Assembly (NCBI GenBank): GCA_023548195.1
Contig: JAJHZJ010000413.1
Location: 14,071,941-14,135,940 of the forward strand
DNA: 64,000 nucleotides
Source: Bettongia penicillata ogilbyi
Taxonomy: Eukaryota; Chordata; Mammalia; Diprotodontia; Potoroidae
Direction of reading: 5' to 3'
The position numbers and the translations under genes are program-made. This document shows, piece after piece, positions 12,025-23,584 of the stretch (the first letter of the stretch is position 1; the number at the start of each line of letters is the position of its first letter). The notes beneath the pieces are model-generated. The model was given only the letters and a program-made list of their open reading frames with translations. It made no database searches and was not told the DNA's origin.

Positions 12025-12180
12025 AGAGATGTTTAGGGTTGTCAGAATCCCTAAAGATTGTCTATTTCAATTTCCTCATTTTATAAATGAAGGGGCTTAG
12101 GGTGGTGTAATGATGTGAGTGGCTGCCAAAATCCAGACCAGAGACAGTGCCTTCTGATTCCCAGTTCTATGGCCTTTCTG
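12025..12180 (-). repeat. MIR-like SINE, antisense
   Basis: TTCCTCATTTTATAAATGAAG followed by diverged MIR core. Confidence 0.5.
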
Positions 12181-12217
12181 CTGGTCATCAGAGAGAAGAA
12201 TATAGAGACAACACACC

Positions 12218-12239
12218 TTTATTTTCCCAAGTATTTATT
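12218..12239 (-). terminator. Candidate distal poly(A) signal pair
   Basis: Two AATAAA hexamers on the minus strand (12234-12239 and 12218-12223) are followed by a GT-rich stretch GGTGTGTTGTCTC, the layout of a mammalian cleavage site. It would end a 9.3-kb 3' UTR if EGFR transcription read this far, or could serve another transcript. SINE relics lie between it and the stop codon, so this is speculative. Confidence 0.25.
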
Positions 12240-13079
12240 AAAATAAAAATGTTAAGCATTGCTAATATACTAGAGAAATTTCCAGGTGATTTCCTCTCTC
12301 CATAGCTCATTTTATGAACCACATTCCCCAGTGCTCTGCCCTGTGATATTAACCACCTTACTGACCCAGATTCTTCTGAAAGTTGGTCTGCTCACATCTC
12401 ATAGAGAAGGAGGATGAATTTACACCTAAGTCTTTGCCCCCCTTGCCATGTTGCCATTAACATGAGTAAAGGGAGCTCCCCTAGGTCATATCATGTAGGA
12501 AGTCACTCTTCTCCAATTACCCGGTTAATGCCTGTTCAAAGGAGAAGCAATTTGACTTTTATGCATAAGTCTGAGCAGAGTTTCAGTATGTAGGAATCAA
12601 TTCTCCCTTTTTCAGCCAGAGGCTTCTGATAGATTTCTTTGATGTCTAAGCTTTTTGGCTGTTTTTGGTTTTCCTTATTAATGCTCTCCCTCCCTGGTGT
12701 CTTGTGTGCCACTGGAGGGGATTTTCTTACAAGGACAACCTAAGCACAAACCTATTAAAAAAAAAAAAGCATTCATCTTGTGAATGGCTGATTGTGTGGC
12801 CCTATCTGATGTTGTTCATCAGGAGCTCAGAATGGGAATCCCTTTTGGGTTTCAGAACTTGTGGCAGAATTACAAAGAGACTTCTGTTCCCTTTGAAGAC
12901 TGGAAGAAGGAAAAAAAAAACCAACCAACTTGGCCTGCAACAAGAAATCCCTTCCACCAAGAGTTCTCCCTGAGTTCTGCTGAAACTGTCAGGAAGACAA
13001 AAGGCTGGGGGAAGCCATAGAGGGAGAGAATGCTTCCCAAAGACATTCAGCTGGAATGGGAGGGTGGGGTTGGAAGCTA

Positions 13080-14160
13080 CTGTTATAGCTCAAGACTCTA
13101 GTTTAGAACGCACCTGGTGAATTTAATCATCGTTTGTTGGATATGAGGAGAGGAGATCAAAATACTCAGGGGGAAATACAATTTCTATGTTTGAGTACAC
13201 AGAATCCTGGAGATGTCTCCATTCTAAGGTTGGTTTGTTGGATTTTTCTTGGTTAAAAACAAGTTCATAGGCAGCATGTAAAAGCATCAACATTGGGTCT
13301 TTTATGACTAAGATCTACTCCATTAATTACACAACATTGTTTGGAGAGAAGAGGAGACATCATTATTACAATATAGGTTCTCAAAAGTTAAAAAAAACAA
13401 TGAATAATATACACCTTATTTTCATCACATAATATACAAACAACCAGTATTTCTGATTGATAGTAGAAACCATATAAAAATCTTGCTTCGTCTCATGTGT
13501 ACAAAGTGTTTCACTGTGGCATAACTAAACTGTTAAAAAGTACCGCATATGCAGAAATCGACAAAGGTATTATTGCCTTAACAGTCCCTAAAATGAAGAC
13601 CTTGTTACCTGGTTAGTAAACAGTTATATTGTGACTAGTCTAAAACTGGTCAGTGGATCCATGGGATCTCGATTAATTTTCAAGAGATTAATCAGATCTT
13701 GTCTCAAGACTGTTATCTTAGATGCAAATTAGATGAACAGTTCTGTTGTTGCTAACATGCAGTATGGATTTATGTGAATCGTTTGCAGCGTTACATGGTA
13801 GGGATGAAACTGTGATCTTTTGCTACTTCTTTTGTTTAAGAGGCTAGACACAATGACCTAGTAAGCACTGGACAAACACTGCTGGTTTTTCCCTTAGAGT
13901 TACAGGCAACCAATGCAACCCTCGCCACTTTTTGTCCCAGGAGTAATGTATTGAAAGCACATTTATTACATGGGCAAGAATACCTTTCTTGGACTCAACA
14001 CCATGTGTAACATGCCCTCAAAATCTGTCCAGTCATCCTTACCCTATATTAATTGAATGTTTTATGATAGCTTTAGGAATAGTTTCTCTTCCTACAACAG
14101 CGGGACAACAATTTATTTGGGGCAAAAGGAGAGAATACACATTTACCTAATTTTATAAGC
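13080..14160. other. Repeat-free block, possible distal 3' UTR or conserved non-coding DNA
   Basis: A block of roughly 1.1 kb without recognisable repeats between SINE-bearing segments. Read on the minus strand it is AT-rich with stop codons in all frames and resembles 3' UTR sequence. The neighbouring 12.24-13.08 kb and 14.16-14.82 kb also show no repeat I recognise, apart from a short (TA)n near 14.4 kb. No gene seen. Confidence 0.3.
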
Positions 14161-14819
14161 AGTTACTTCTAGAATGGAGGGTAAAGCTGGCAAAAAAAGG
14201 AAAAAAATAGTAGACTGCCTTACTGTTAGCACTACCCATCCTGCCCCCTTCCCTAGTTTAATCTGTTATCATTATTTAGTTTTTCCACTAGAGAAGAGAT
14301 GCCTGTGCAGGCTAACTACTTCTCCCACCCCTCGAGCCCCCAACCCTAATTCCCAGATGTAACCAAATTGTATGATTCTATCCTGGTCTCTAATCCTGTG
14401 TATATATATATACATATACACATGTTCACTCTAAACTTTCTTGTGACTGTGATAATTCTTTAGCCCTAGGGAGACATTATAATAGTAACATTACTTTTTC
14501 TTGGGAGGGAGATACTGGTGAGTGGGATTTTTTTTTAAAAATTAAAATGCTGCCATAGGAATTAAATGATGGCATGTGCCCTGGGGACTGGTCCCTCTTG
14601 AATAAGAATGAAGATTTTAAGTGCAGCTGACCCAGTGGGGTTAAATCCAGACTAGAGGGCAGAAGTGCTAAAGTTCAATGTGATTGCTTCCCTAGACCTT
14701 ACAGACAGAAATTGTACTTTGAAAAGTAGCAGCAACCTTCCCCTCTGCACTATGGGTATTTGGGCCTGAGGCCCCACCGATACTTTTATCTTCACTAATA
14801 TAGAGCTTCTATAACTGAG

Positions 14820-15060
14820 ACTGATTCACTTTAAGAAAGTGGGATACTGGCAAGAGGATATCTGGATTCAAATCCCACATGAAATACCTTCTAGTTGTGT
14901 GCTCATAGACAAGTCATTTAAATGCTCAGAGCCTCATGTTTTTTAAATCAGGAAAAAAAAGGGGATACGTATCCTTGCAAGACCTATTTCATAGGACTGT
15001 TGCAAGGAAAGCAGTTAGCAAACTATAAAATGCTAAATAAATATGAATTATTATTAATCT
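14820..15060 (+). repeat. CORE-SINE (MIR-like)
   Basis: GGATTCAAATCCCACATG, a diverged core and the tail ATGCTAAATAAATATGAATTA. Confidence 0.6.
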
Positions 15061-15714
15061 TTTGGTGACAATCTTTTGGGTCTTTTGGGAGTCTATTAAT
15101 AAGTTGTTTTTCTTCTCACAAAAAAATAGAGTTTCTAAAAACAAATAAAAATTCCTAAAATTTCAAGTGTCTTCTCAGCGGCAGTCTTTCTTTCTTTGTA
15201 TTGGCAATGTTAGAAAAATAAGATTCTGGTAGAAGAAATCTGCCTGGGGGTTAGCTTTTAATAGTGTAAAAAAAGACATGTCTCTTAAACAAGAGCATTG
15301 AGAGTGGAAATATACACAATTTTTCCAACTGGCCCATCCTTCTTCCATGTACTTATGATGCCCCTTGGCAAGGGCATAGTATCCTATTGAGTATGACATT
15401 TACTCACTAAATAAGCCAAAGGGGAAAAAAAATTAAAAGAGAAATCCAGGTCAATTTCAACAACAGTGATGAAAGAAATGGAGCTTATATATTTATTTAT
15501 TTTTTTGCATTTATCCACCAGGAAATACAAAATGTCAATGTGTTTATTCCTGTCACTTCCCCAGTGCAGTCCTACGTCCCCTACTCGGAGTCCCCTAATT
15601 GTCCTACCAAGTAAATCACTGTAGCCTCCCATCAGATTCACTTTGAAGTATTATGCAAAGATTTAAAGGATACTAGCAATTACAAATAATAGAGTGGATA
15701 GAGTAGATATCCAT

Positions 15715-16205
15715 AAAATGACTGCAAAGTGGCTTAGTAGATAGAGTGATGGATTTGGCATCCCAGATCTCGGGTTCAAATCCCATTTCAAGCATTTATC
15801 AGTTGATAGTTGTGTCATCAGGAACAAATCTCTTTACCTGACTCTCCTTTGTAAAAGATAACAATACATTTGGTCACTCTCTCACAGGGTTATTGTAAGG
15901 TCCAAATTCCAGGTGCTCATGCACTCACAAACACAAATCTCTGGAAGACTTGGATTCGAGTCCCACCTGACATGCTGACACCCACTGGCCCTGAGTTAGT
16001 AAATTAACTTCTCAAAACTCCCATCAACATTTGAAGACTCATTTTTAACTTTCAATGACAGAGAAGCGTTGTGATCTACAATGGTGAAAAAATCTTCTAT
16101 TAATAAAATCACTGGCTTAATCCCTATCCATCTCTTTTGTTTTCTCTCTTTTGTGCTTTGCAAACTTTAAAGTGCTATAAAAAAGTCAAATACTATTACT
16201 ATCAT
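15715..16205 (+). repeat. Two adjacent decayed CORE-SINEs
   Basis: First copy has AAAGTGGCTTAGTAGATAG and CTCGGGTTCAAATCCC; the second has TTGGATTCGAGTCCCACC and ends near 16205 with a tail resembling TAAAGTGCTATAAAAA. Confidence 0.55.
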
Positions 16206-16499
16206 TACTGAATCAGAGATTTCTGTACCATGTACCCAACATGGAAGTGCATAGGCGGTTCCTTACAAATTAGAAATTCCAAATATTTACATATCTCTAG
16301 TAACCCACAATCAGATAAAATCATGGCAATAAAAGATCAGCAATCTAAGAACAAATATTTTTGATAAATATAAATACCAGAATAAACAATGGCCTGATCC
16401 AATTAATGAATTCTCCTATTACTGTCAATGTCTTTTAAACTGACCTGATTTGGGGAGTAGAAATGGAGCTATGTTGGGATGCCATAGATTTCTATGAGT

Positions 16500-16630
16500 G
16501 TTGTTATTTTGTAGATGAACAAACTGTGATCCAGAAGTGACATTACTTGACCAAGGACATTACTAGAGTAAGAACCCCTGTCCCTGGACTCAGAGTGCAG
16601 GTCTTTTTCTGCCACACTTTGCCATCTTGC
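16500..16630 (-). repeat. MIR-like SINE, antisense
   Basis: TGTAGATGAACAAACTGTGATCC and following sequence resemble reverse-complement MIR. Confidence 0.5.
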
Positions 16631-19600
16631 TTAACAACTGAATCTGTGGCCTCTGGGGGTGAAATTAGTCACATTCAGTAGTGTAAATATATTGCCAAGA
16701 GTATGGGGTAAATGGACTAACTTTCATACACGTACATCTAGTAAGGCCCTTTTCAACATGAAGTCAGAATAGAATCACAGGTTCTTAAGTCAATTCAGTG
16801 AGAGGAAAGTGCTCAGAACCATCCAGTTAAAGCAGGATGAGGCTTACCACAGGTTTAATCTGACAAGTGCCTGAAGTCCTGGGATAGGGGATGGGATAGT
16901 GACTGATGGGAATCTGGCATAAATTTCATTGCAGACCTGTTGAGAAACCACAAGCATGTGGGCTAAGGAGGATAGTACCCATCTTTTCTCAGGGAGTTAC
17001 ATAGGACCTTCCTCATTCTTTGAATCCTGTGTTTCCAAAGGGAGAACCTGAAACTCCAATCATGGGAAAATAGTCATACCTGAAATGACAAATGAAAAGA
17101 CTACTAAAATACACACCTTTTGGGGGTATTTTCTATATCAATACCTCAATGAATATAACAGAACAGGGGTGGAATGGATGGAATGATTTCTTTCAGATCT
17201 GATCAGGTTGGGTGTGATACTGAAACAATAAAAAGGTTGAACATAAAGGGTAGTCTAATGGAACTTAAAGCCAAGAGAATAAGAAAAGGCACTAGAAGAT
17301 GAAAGTTTGACCCTTGGAATATTTTAAAAACTCCTAAGACTATCTCTGTCAGTCTGAAAGAATTAACTTTCAGACAAGTAAGGACTGAAATATAAGGAGC
17401 ATTTGGCATTGTGACTTAAGGACCAGCCGCAAATTTTAAAGCATTGAGGCTGGGTTCTCCAATCTCAATTCCAATCTAGCAGAATCTCAACGGGATGACC
17501 TTTCTCAGGATTTTGGAGCATGTCTCCCATTGGGTCCAAAGGACATTGTTCTACTCATTCTTGATGGGGGCAGAAAATGTTTAAGAATTAGGTAACTGGG
17601 CTGAATCTTACCCTGTAGAAATGAAATCAACTCAGTGCCAGCTGTCAGCTTCCCACTACATGGTTTAGTTTACAAAGAAAAATCCTCTAAGTGAGTCTCT
17701 TTGTCTTTGGGAAATGAGGCTGGCAACTGAGCTGGTCATGAGGCATTGGCATTTCTACTAACTGCTTTCCGCACCTGAATTTTCTAATAGTTGCTTAAAG
17801 CCATGACTGTTTGGATTAACTTTCTAGCTTCTTCTAAAAGCACTAGGAAACCACAGTGACTGCTTCCCTCCTTCTAAACAGGGTCCCAAATGTCTTAGCT
17901 TTGCCTATTACTAACTCCAGTACCACTACCATGGGAATCAATTTTAATATCATCCCTACATTGATAAAGTAGGGATGGGAGTGGGGGAGATGTCCAGTTA
18001 CTGACATGCATTTAGGTGAGCAACATGAAATTCAGTCTTTCTTGAGTCATTTTTAAACCAGATCTTCAAATGTGTTTGGAAAATCATTTGTAAATATCTC
18101 TTCCAATTATAACAATGTCATTTTTTTCTTAATCTGCTTAATCTAGACTTTTGGCACCATGTTCATAGTCTATAGATTGTTGGGATTGTAGAACTTGGTG
18201 CATGGTTACTTAGAGTGAGAAAGGACCTTAGAAGTCCTCATTTTAGGGGGGAGGAAATGGATTTTCATGTATTTATGTGAAGGAATCTGACAAATTTAAT
18301 AATGCTAATGAGACTTATAACCAGGATTCTTTTATTGTGCCCCAGTATAAAGTACCATAATCTTCACTTAGGTTAGTAGAAAGATGTGTCCTCTCATTCA
18401 GGAACAGCCTATCTTATTGAAGGGGACACAAAGACCCTCAGGCAATGGCTCATAGCCCCCATTTGGGAGACTGAAGCATGGGGACATTGTTAGAGAATAG
18501 CATGGGGTGGACAATCTCACTCTCCCTAGCCTACTTACAGGCATCTTCCTATTTTAACAAATAATTGTCATGAATGACATGGCAAGCTTTTTTTCTCTAG
18601 GTTGTATAAGGACTATAGATCTTAGAAGCGTCTTTTAAATTTCATTCCTAGGATAAAACCTTGCATTTTTCCATCCTAGTTATGACCCCTGCTGCTAAGA
18701 GTATGTGATTTAAAGCAACATGCAACCTATGTTGACTGCTTTTAAATGCTATATATGTTAAAGTCCTCGTACCCTTAATCAGATCTGAAACTATCTATTG
18801 ATTTGATAGATATTTTTGCTAAAATGAAAGACAGAATCAGTGGTTCGGTTTCTGTGAGAAGCCTCACAAATTTACAATTATATTTTAAATGCCAATGGCT
18901 ACTCCCCCTATTAAAACAGAATTTCATGCCCCACCTTCCATTTCCCCATGACTGACATATATCGTGGCAGATCCTATACTGAATGGTAGAGTATTTTATG
19001 GCTAGAGGATCAGACTTAAGAGGTTCTGTTTAGTTCTATCAAATTAGGTATACTCTTCAAAATCACTTAAAAACACACAACTAAAAATTCTCCAGAGTAT
19101 CTCAACTAGACTTGATGCTGGAGAATTCCAGGTTCTGAGGAATTCCTAAATTTATTGGTTGAAGTTGCTATAGTATGTGCTAAGAAGAAATGTAAAAAAA
19201 CCAATTCATCTTGCTTTTCATCGCTACATTTCACCTGCACTGGAGCTATTTCTTTCCCAACAGTTACTGGTTTCTTCACAAGTTGGAGATTGGATTATAT
19301 GAAGTACTTAGTTGCCTTTCTGATAATAAAGGACTACAGGGTAAAATGCTTTTCTTGACAAGAATGGTGAAATGATGGAAAAAAATCTACCAATGATGCC
19401 TCAAGATTAACTTTTCTTATAAATACTACTTCATTTTTCCATTTAAAAAATAGTAAAAGATGACGGAGGAAAGCTGTCGAGAGAACTCTGGGAAGCAGTA
19501 AGTATAAGTATCAGGCTAACGAGACTCTTGTCTGAAACAGATAACATAACATTGTATTTCTGCTTGCAGTGTTGAGGTTTGACTCAGACACATGGCTACC

Positions 19601-20096
19601 TAGAAGTTACAAAACAAAAGAAACAGGGACTCCATTCTCACAGAGACAGACTCCAATGTTTTTTGTTAACTCTCTTTGGGACATCCATTATCTTGAAAGT
19701 AACTGAAACATTTTCTAGGGCAGGCCAATATTTTCCACAGGTGCACCATTTACACTAGGGCCTTTGAATTAATTCAGTGCCTGGGAAGTTGGTTGGCATT
19801 CTATTTTGATGAACTCTCTTTACACACTTGGTGTCCTGGTGGGAATTATCTGCCAATCATTAAATGCCATTAGTTGATAAGGTGGGGTGGGACCTTCAAA
19901 CATTTGAAAAACTAGTCTAACCTGTTTATCTGTCTTAACATTGCACAATCCTCCCTTTTAAAATGAAAACATTTCGGGCATCTTCATAAACCTTCAGTCC
20001 TCATCTCTACCTTCCCACTCCCCTTCCAAAAAGATTTGTGGACTATTGTGGAGACACAGCCATGAACTTCAAATTCACCATTTAATATTTAGGATA
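16631..20096. other. Repeat-poor flank below EGFR, possible extended 3' UTR
   Basis: About 3.5 kb with almost no recognisable transposon, unlike the regions on either side. No convincing protein-coding segment was found; open frames are short and unlike known proteins. It contains several minus-strand AATAAA hexamers. The low repeat density directly after a conserved stop codon fits a long 3' UTR, which human EGFR is also known to have. Confidence 0.4.
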
Positions 20097-20102
20097 TTTA
20101 TT
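20097..20102 (-). terminator. Candidate proximal poly(A) signal AATAAA
   Basis: TTTATT on the plus strand reads AATAAA on the minus strand about 1.44 kb after the EGFR stop. A GT-containing stretch (GGCTGTGTCTCC) follows about 35 bases downstream. The human gene has a commonly used site roughly 1.7 kb past its stop, so the distance is plausible. Other AATAAA hexamers occur at about 19.15, 18.33, 14.11 and 13.96 kb. Confidence 0.3.
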
Positions 20103-21538
20103 GCAACCTCTCAATTATTGCCTCTGCAATTTCTTTTATGAAAAGTAGAACCTCTGCCCCCCCCACACATATTGAGTTGTAAGACACGCTATAGTTCTTC
20201 CACAGGATCTAGCCCATTTTTTTGTAACCTGAAAAGTGGACAAGGAAAGGATTTAGGGGAAAATATAGTAGGGAATGTTTTTAGTAGTGAATAAAATAGC
20301 TTATTCATTGAATTTTCTTTTAAAAAAAATTTAAAATCTGTTAAGGCCCAATTTCTGTGGGTTAACTGAAGGAGTATTTAGAAATAGAGAATAATTTCAA
20401 TTTTTCCCCCCTTTTGTCTATCTTCATTTTTAGTTTATATTCATTTTAGTATTTAGGTAAACACTTTTAGGTTTGGTGTAGAATCACCTGAGGTTCAAGT
20501 TCTTGCTTGGGCTTGCAAACTTCCGCATTTTCATCCCATCTTAAAGAAAGGCCCTTTGTTCAAATGAGGATATATATATATATATATAGAAAGGGAACAG
20601 TAACTTTGGCTGTTTTTGTTTTAGGGTCCTTACTCCCTCCCTACCTCTTCCACTCCATAATAGAAGTATTGAGGGGAAAAATTTTAACAAGTGTAATTGC
20701 AAAGACATGGAATGAAAAGGAAAGAATCAGATGAGTATTCATAATCAGAAAACACTTAAAAAAATACAAAACACCATTGTGAAGTACCGTGGGCACATTT
20801 ACAAAGAAGTGTAGGGAGAGACTTGCTCTGCTTGTTTTCTGTTAGTCTTGTGGCCAGCATGACATAGGCTGGTCCATTTCTCTTTTTCATCATGAGCTGA
20901 TGTTGTACCAACCAAGAAACGTTCTTTCTCGGCCTTTGGTTTGTAAAGAAGAACAAAGCCAATGGATGAATTGTTAAGTTGGCGAAGTCCAAAGAGCTTA
21001 AAGCTCATTTTCTTTCATCACATACTTCTTTGACTCAGTCCAGCATGGATCCCTTCAGGGTAGTGCATGTTATGGTTCATAAGCAGATCTCTCATGAATG
21101 TGCCAATGGGATCTTGTAAGGAAAAAACATACTTACAAACATTATTTTTTAAATGTATGGCGTAGAAAAAAAATAACTTCTGTACAAACGGAAAAAATCT
21201 GCTTCCTGGGCATCTTGCTGTCGATTTAGAAAGCCTCACAGATTAAACACGAAGGAATGCACTTGCAGTTTGTCACTTGCAGAAAATCTGCTGGGGATTG
21301 ACTCCATTATATGCCCAAGTAGGTGGACAATTCCAATGGAAGACAGGTCCCGGAACGTACCAAAGGAAATTAAAGCCAATCGTGGCAATGTCTGGTCCAT
21401 AGACTTGAAAGGAAAGGTTGAGTGAGTGGCTACACTGCATGCTCGCTGCCGTTGCTGTCCATACTTCAGTCCTGGGGCAGCTGAATCCCCTGGCTAAATA
21501 AGGGAGGGAAGGAAGGAGAGAAGGCTTTTGGCAAAGGG
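20103..21538 (-). other. EGFR: EGFR proximal 3' UTR (extent uncertain)
   Basis: Sequence below the stop codon is free of recognisable repeats and has T-rich and A-rich stretches typical of a 3' UTR. Two short blocks resemble the human EGFR 3' UTR as I remember it: GTGCATTCCTTCGTGTTTAA near 21260, and GCCCACGGTACTT near 20785. This supports UTR identity down to at least about 20.78 kb. Where the transcript ends cannot be read from sequence alone; the low boundary is placed at an AATAAA signal. Confidence 0.6.
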
Positions 21539-21912
21539 TCATGCTGAAGCTTGAATGAATTCACTTTGTTGTGCTGCTACCCTGAGGTACTCAGGATTTT
21601 CTGCGGCAGGGACTTTAAAAACCCCATTTGGCTTGGCTTCCTGGGGGAAGAAGTCCTGCTGGTAGTCAGGGTTGTCCAGACTGATTGGGTGGTTGGCTGT
21701 TGGGTTCCAGCAGGAATTGCTGTCGAAGGGTTTTTTGATCAGGTTGGGCTGGGTTGTGTTGAGATACTCAGGGTTGTCCACTGCACTGCTGTTGTGTGAG
21801 TTTTGGTACAGAGAGTCTTTAGAGGCATCTGGGTTTAAAGGCTGGTTGTGATAGACAGGGTTCTGGATGGCAGAGCCTGTGCGGTTTTTTGGAGCCGACT
21901 GGTTTATATATT
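21539..21912 (-). CDS. EGFR: EGFR exon 28, coding part: phosphotyrosine docking tail and stop
   Basis: This coding part of the terminal exon starts AATATATAAACC after TTCTAG and runs 374 bp to a TGA stop. With exon 27 it forms PVPEYINQ, the GRB2-type Tyr-x-Asn site (human Tyr1092). Further tyrosine motifs follow: NPVYHNQPL (Tyr1110), DNPEYLNT (Tyr1138), [10 protein letters not shown] (Tyr1172) and ENPEYLRV (Tyr1197). These dock GRB2, SHC and phosphatases after autophosphorylation. Extra Tyr and Asn-rich spacer sequence ([10 protein letters not shown]) differs from human. The protein ends SEFIQASA rather than human SEFIGA, two residues longer. The tail is the most diverged part in the window, but every major docking tyrosine I looked for is kept. 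Confidence 0.96.
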
Positions 21913-23185
21913 CTAGAATTAAAAAGAAATGGGGAATGAATTTTATGAGTCATATATGTGACCTTCTCTGGACAAGCCTTTCTCTGGGTAATTAGTGACA
22001 CTGAAGTAGGAGGAATATGGAAAAATCTCAGAAAGAATACTTCTCCTCTTTAACTCAACTCTATGTTGCATCTCCTCTCTGCTTTTCAGCGCTGGTGTAG
22101 TAGGTAGAGTGCTAGACTTAAGAGGCTAAATGAGGTCATGGCTGTTTGGAAATTATATGTCACCACAGGATTGAAGGGATTGTAGTTCCTGGGGGAGAAA
22201 ATGTGGCAGGGTGAAAATGGTGCTAAGAGGGTACACTAGGCAGTTCTGGAAGTATCTCTGAGGTCCCGAATGGGGTTAGGACAGAGAAACAGCCCAGGGC
22301 GGTCATTTATTTGTCTTGATAACTAATCAAGATAGCAACTGGTTTGGGTCTCACCATTGTCAGTCTGCACATGCTCGGATGAAGCAATGTAGTCAATGAA
22401 TCAACCAGTTAAATTCAGTAAAATTCATTTATCATATGTTTGCATAGAAACACATGATCTTCAAACTAGGACTGGGGGAGACACCTGAAGAGAGCTTTGC
22501 TCTTTGCCATTAGACAGGGAAGATGTAATCCCCATTTTACATATGGAACAGCTGATTCATAGAGAAATTAAGGTACCTGATCACATATATAGCTAGAATG
22601 TGTGGAAATGATTAAAACCAGGTCTTTCCTCTACAAGTCCAGAGCTGTTCCCACTGCTTAATGCTTCATGTACAATCCCAAACTCTGTTTTAATATCACT
22701 TCAAACATTTTCATGAAACAAACTGAATATTTTGACCTCTATATCAGCTCTTGAGACAAAAGATAGGAAAATATCCTATCAGAGCCACAACTAGAAAATC
22801 TTTTCTTGAGGACAAATTCAGTTGGTAAGGGGTAGATTATGCAATATGTTCCCCAAAAGTCCAGTTGGTAATCTTTAGGAGTGGAAGGTAGATGCAGAGA
22901 GGGTTACCATGGTGACAAGACCTTGGCAGTTGTACTCAGGTACCTGTGTTGTCTCATGGGGAACCACAAAGTAGGGGGACAGAAGTCACTACAGGGAAAA
23001 ATGCCTCCCCTCAGATACACTGGAACTCCAAGTCAAAGTTCTGGTCATTATAGCTTTGCATTTTGTGAAAGATACCTGCCAGCATCACACACACACACAC
23101 ATCTAGGAGAATCAAGTGAAATTGGTTGCTGGTTTTTAAGGGCATGCAAGATTGCAATGAATCTATTGATTGCAAATGCACTCAC
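21913..23185 (-). other. EGFR intron 27
   Basis: 1.27 kb bounded by donor GTGAG and acceptor TTCTAG. Contains SINE relics near 22.08-22.15 kb (sense fragment) and 22.53-22.67 kb (MIR antisense) and a short (CA)n near 23.09 kb. No gene seen. Confidence 0.9.
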
Positions 23186-23291
23186 CTGGCACAGGCTGGA
23201 AGCTATCATCCACATTGTCTTCAAGTAAGACAGTAGTGGGATCAGAGCTATATCGCTGGATGAAACTTTCTTCCTTCACAGGGCAAGTCTG
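23186..23291 (-). CDS. EGFR: EGFR exon 27: tail with c-Cbl docking tyrosine
   Basis: The 106-bp exon encodes [18 protein letters not shown], then [17 protein letters not shown] and the first base of a Glu codon. IQRYSSDP matches the known c-Cbl docking site (human Tyr1069, Tyr1045 in mature numbering). The remembered human exon is 109 bp and starts with an extra Leu codon; here the acceptor reads CTGCCAGCAG, a tandem NAG-NAG site. Using the first AG gives the start reported; using the second would begin at 23288 and drop one Gln. The donor is CCAG|GTGAGT-like (GTGAG). The tail is diverged from human in the [11 protein letters not shown] part but keeps acidic character. Confidence 0.94.
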
Positions 23292-23536
23292 CTGGCAGAG
23301 GAATGTGAGCAGGCATATCATTACAGCAAGAAAGGAAACAATGCAGCCAAACTACATGCCCATAAGAGACACTGACTGGAGAAAACATTTTCAACCTTGT
23401 ATGGATCTTTGAGTTCACTGGTATGAGCAGGGGAAATACAGAAGGAAAGGTTCTTGTTCATAAAACAAGACTATCTAGTTTCACAGATACAGTACAGGAA
23501 AATGGCAGCAGGGGGTGAGTACGTATTCAGACTTAC

Positions 23537-23584
23537 CCCATTTCTATCAATGCACACTGCGGCAGAATTGTTGCTGGTAGCACT
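23537..23584 (-). CDS. EGFR: EGFR exon 26: 48-bp tail micro-exon
   Basis: Sixteen residues, SATSNNSAAVCIDRNG, aligned with human SATSNNSTVACIDRNG. The exon is too short for ORF calling and was placed by its acceptor (CTTTTTCAG) and donor (GGG|GTAAGT), its 48-bp length equal to human, and phase 0 on both sides. It is a Ser/Asn-rich linker in the regulatory tail with no tyrosine. Because its length is divisible by three, skipping would keep the frame. Confidence 0.94.
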
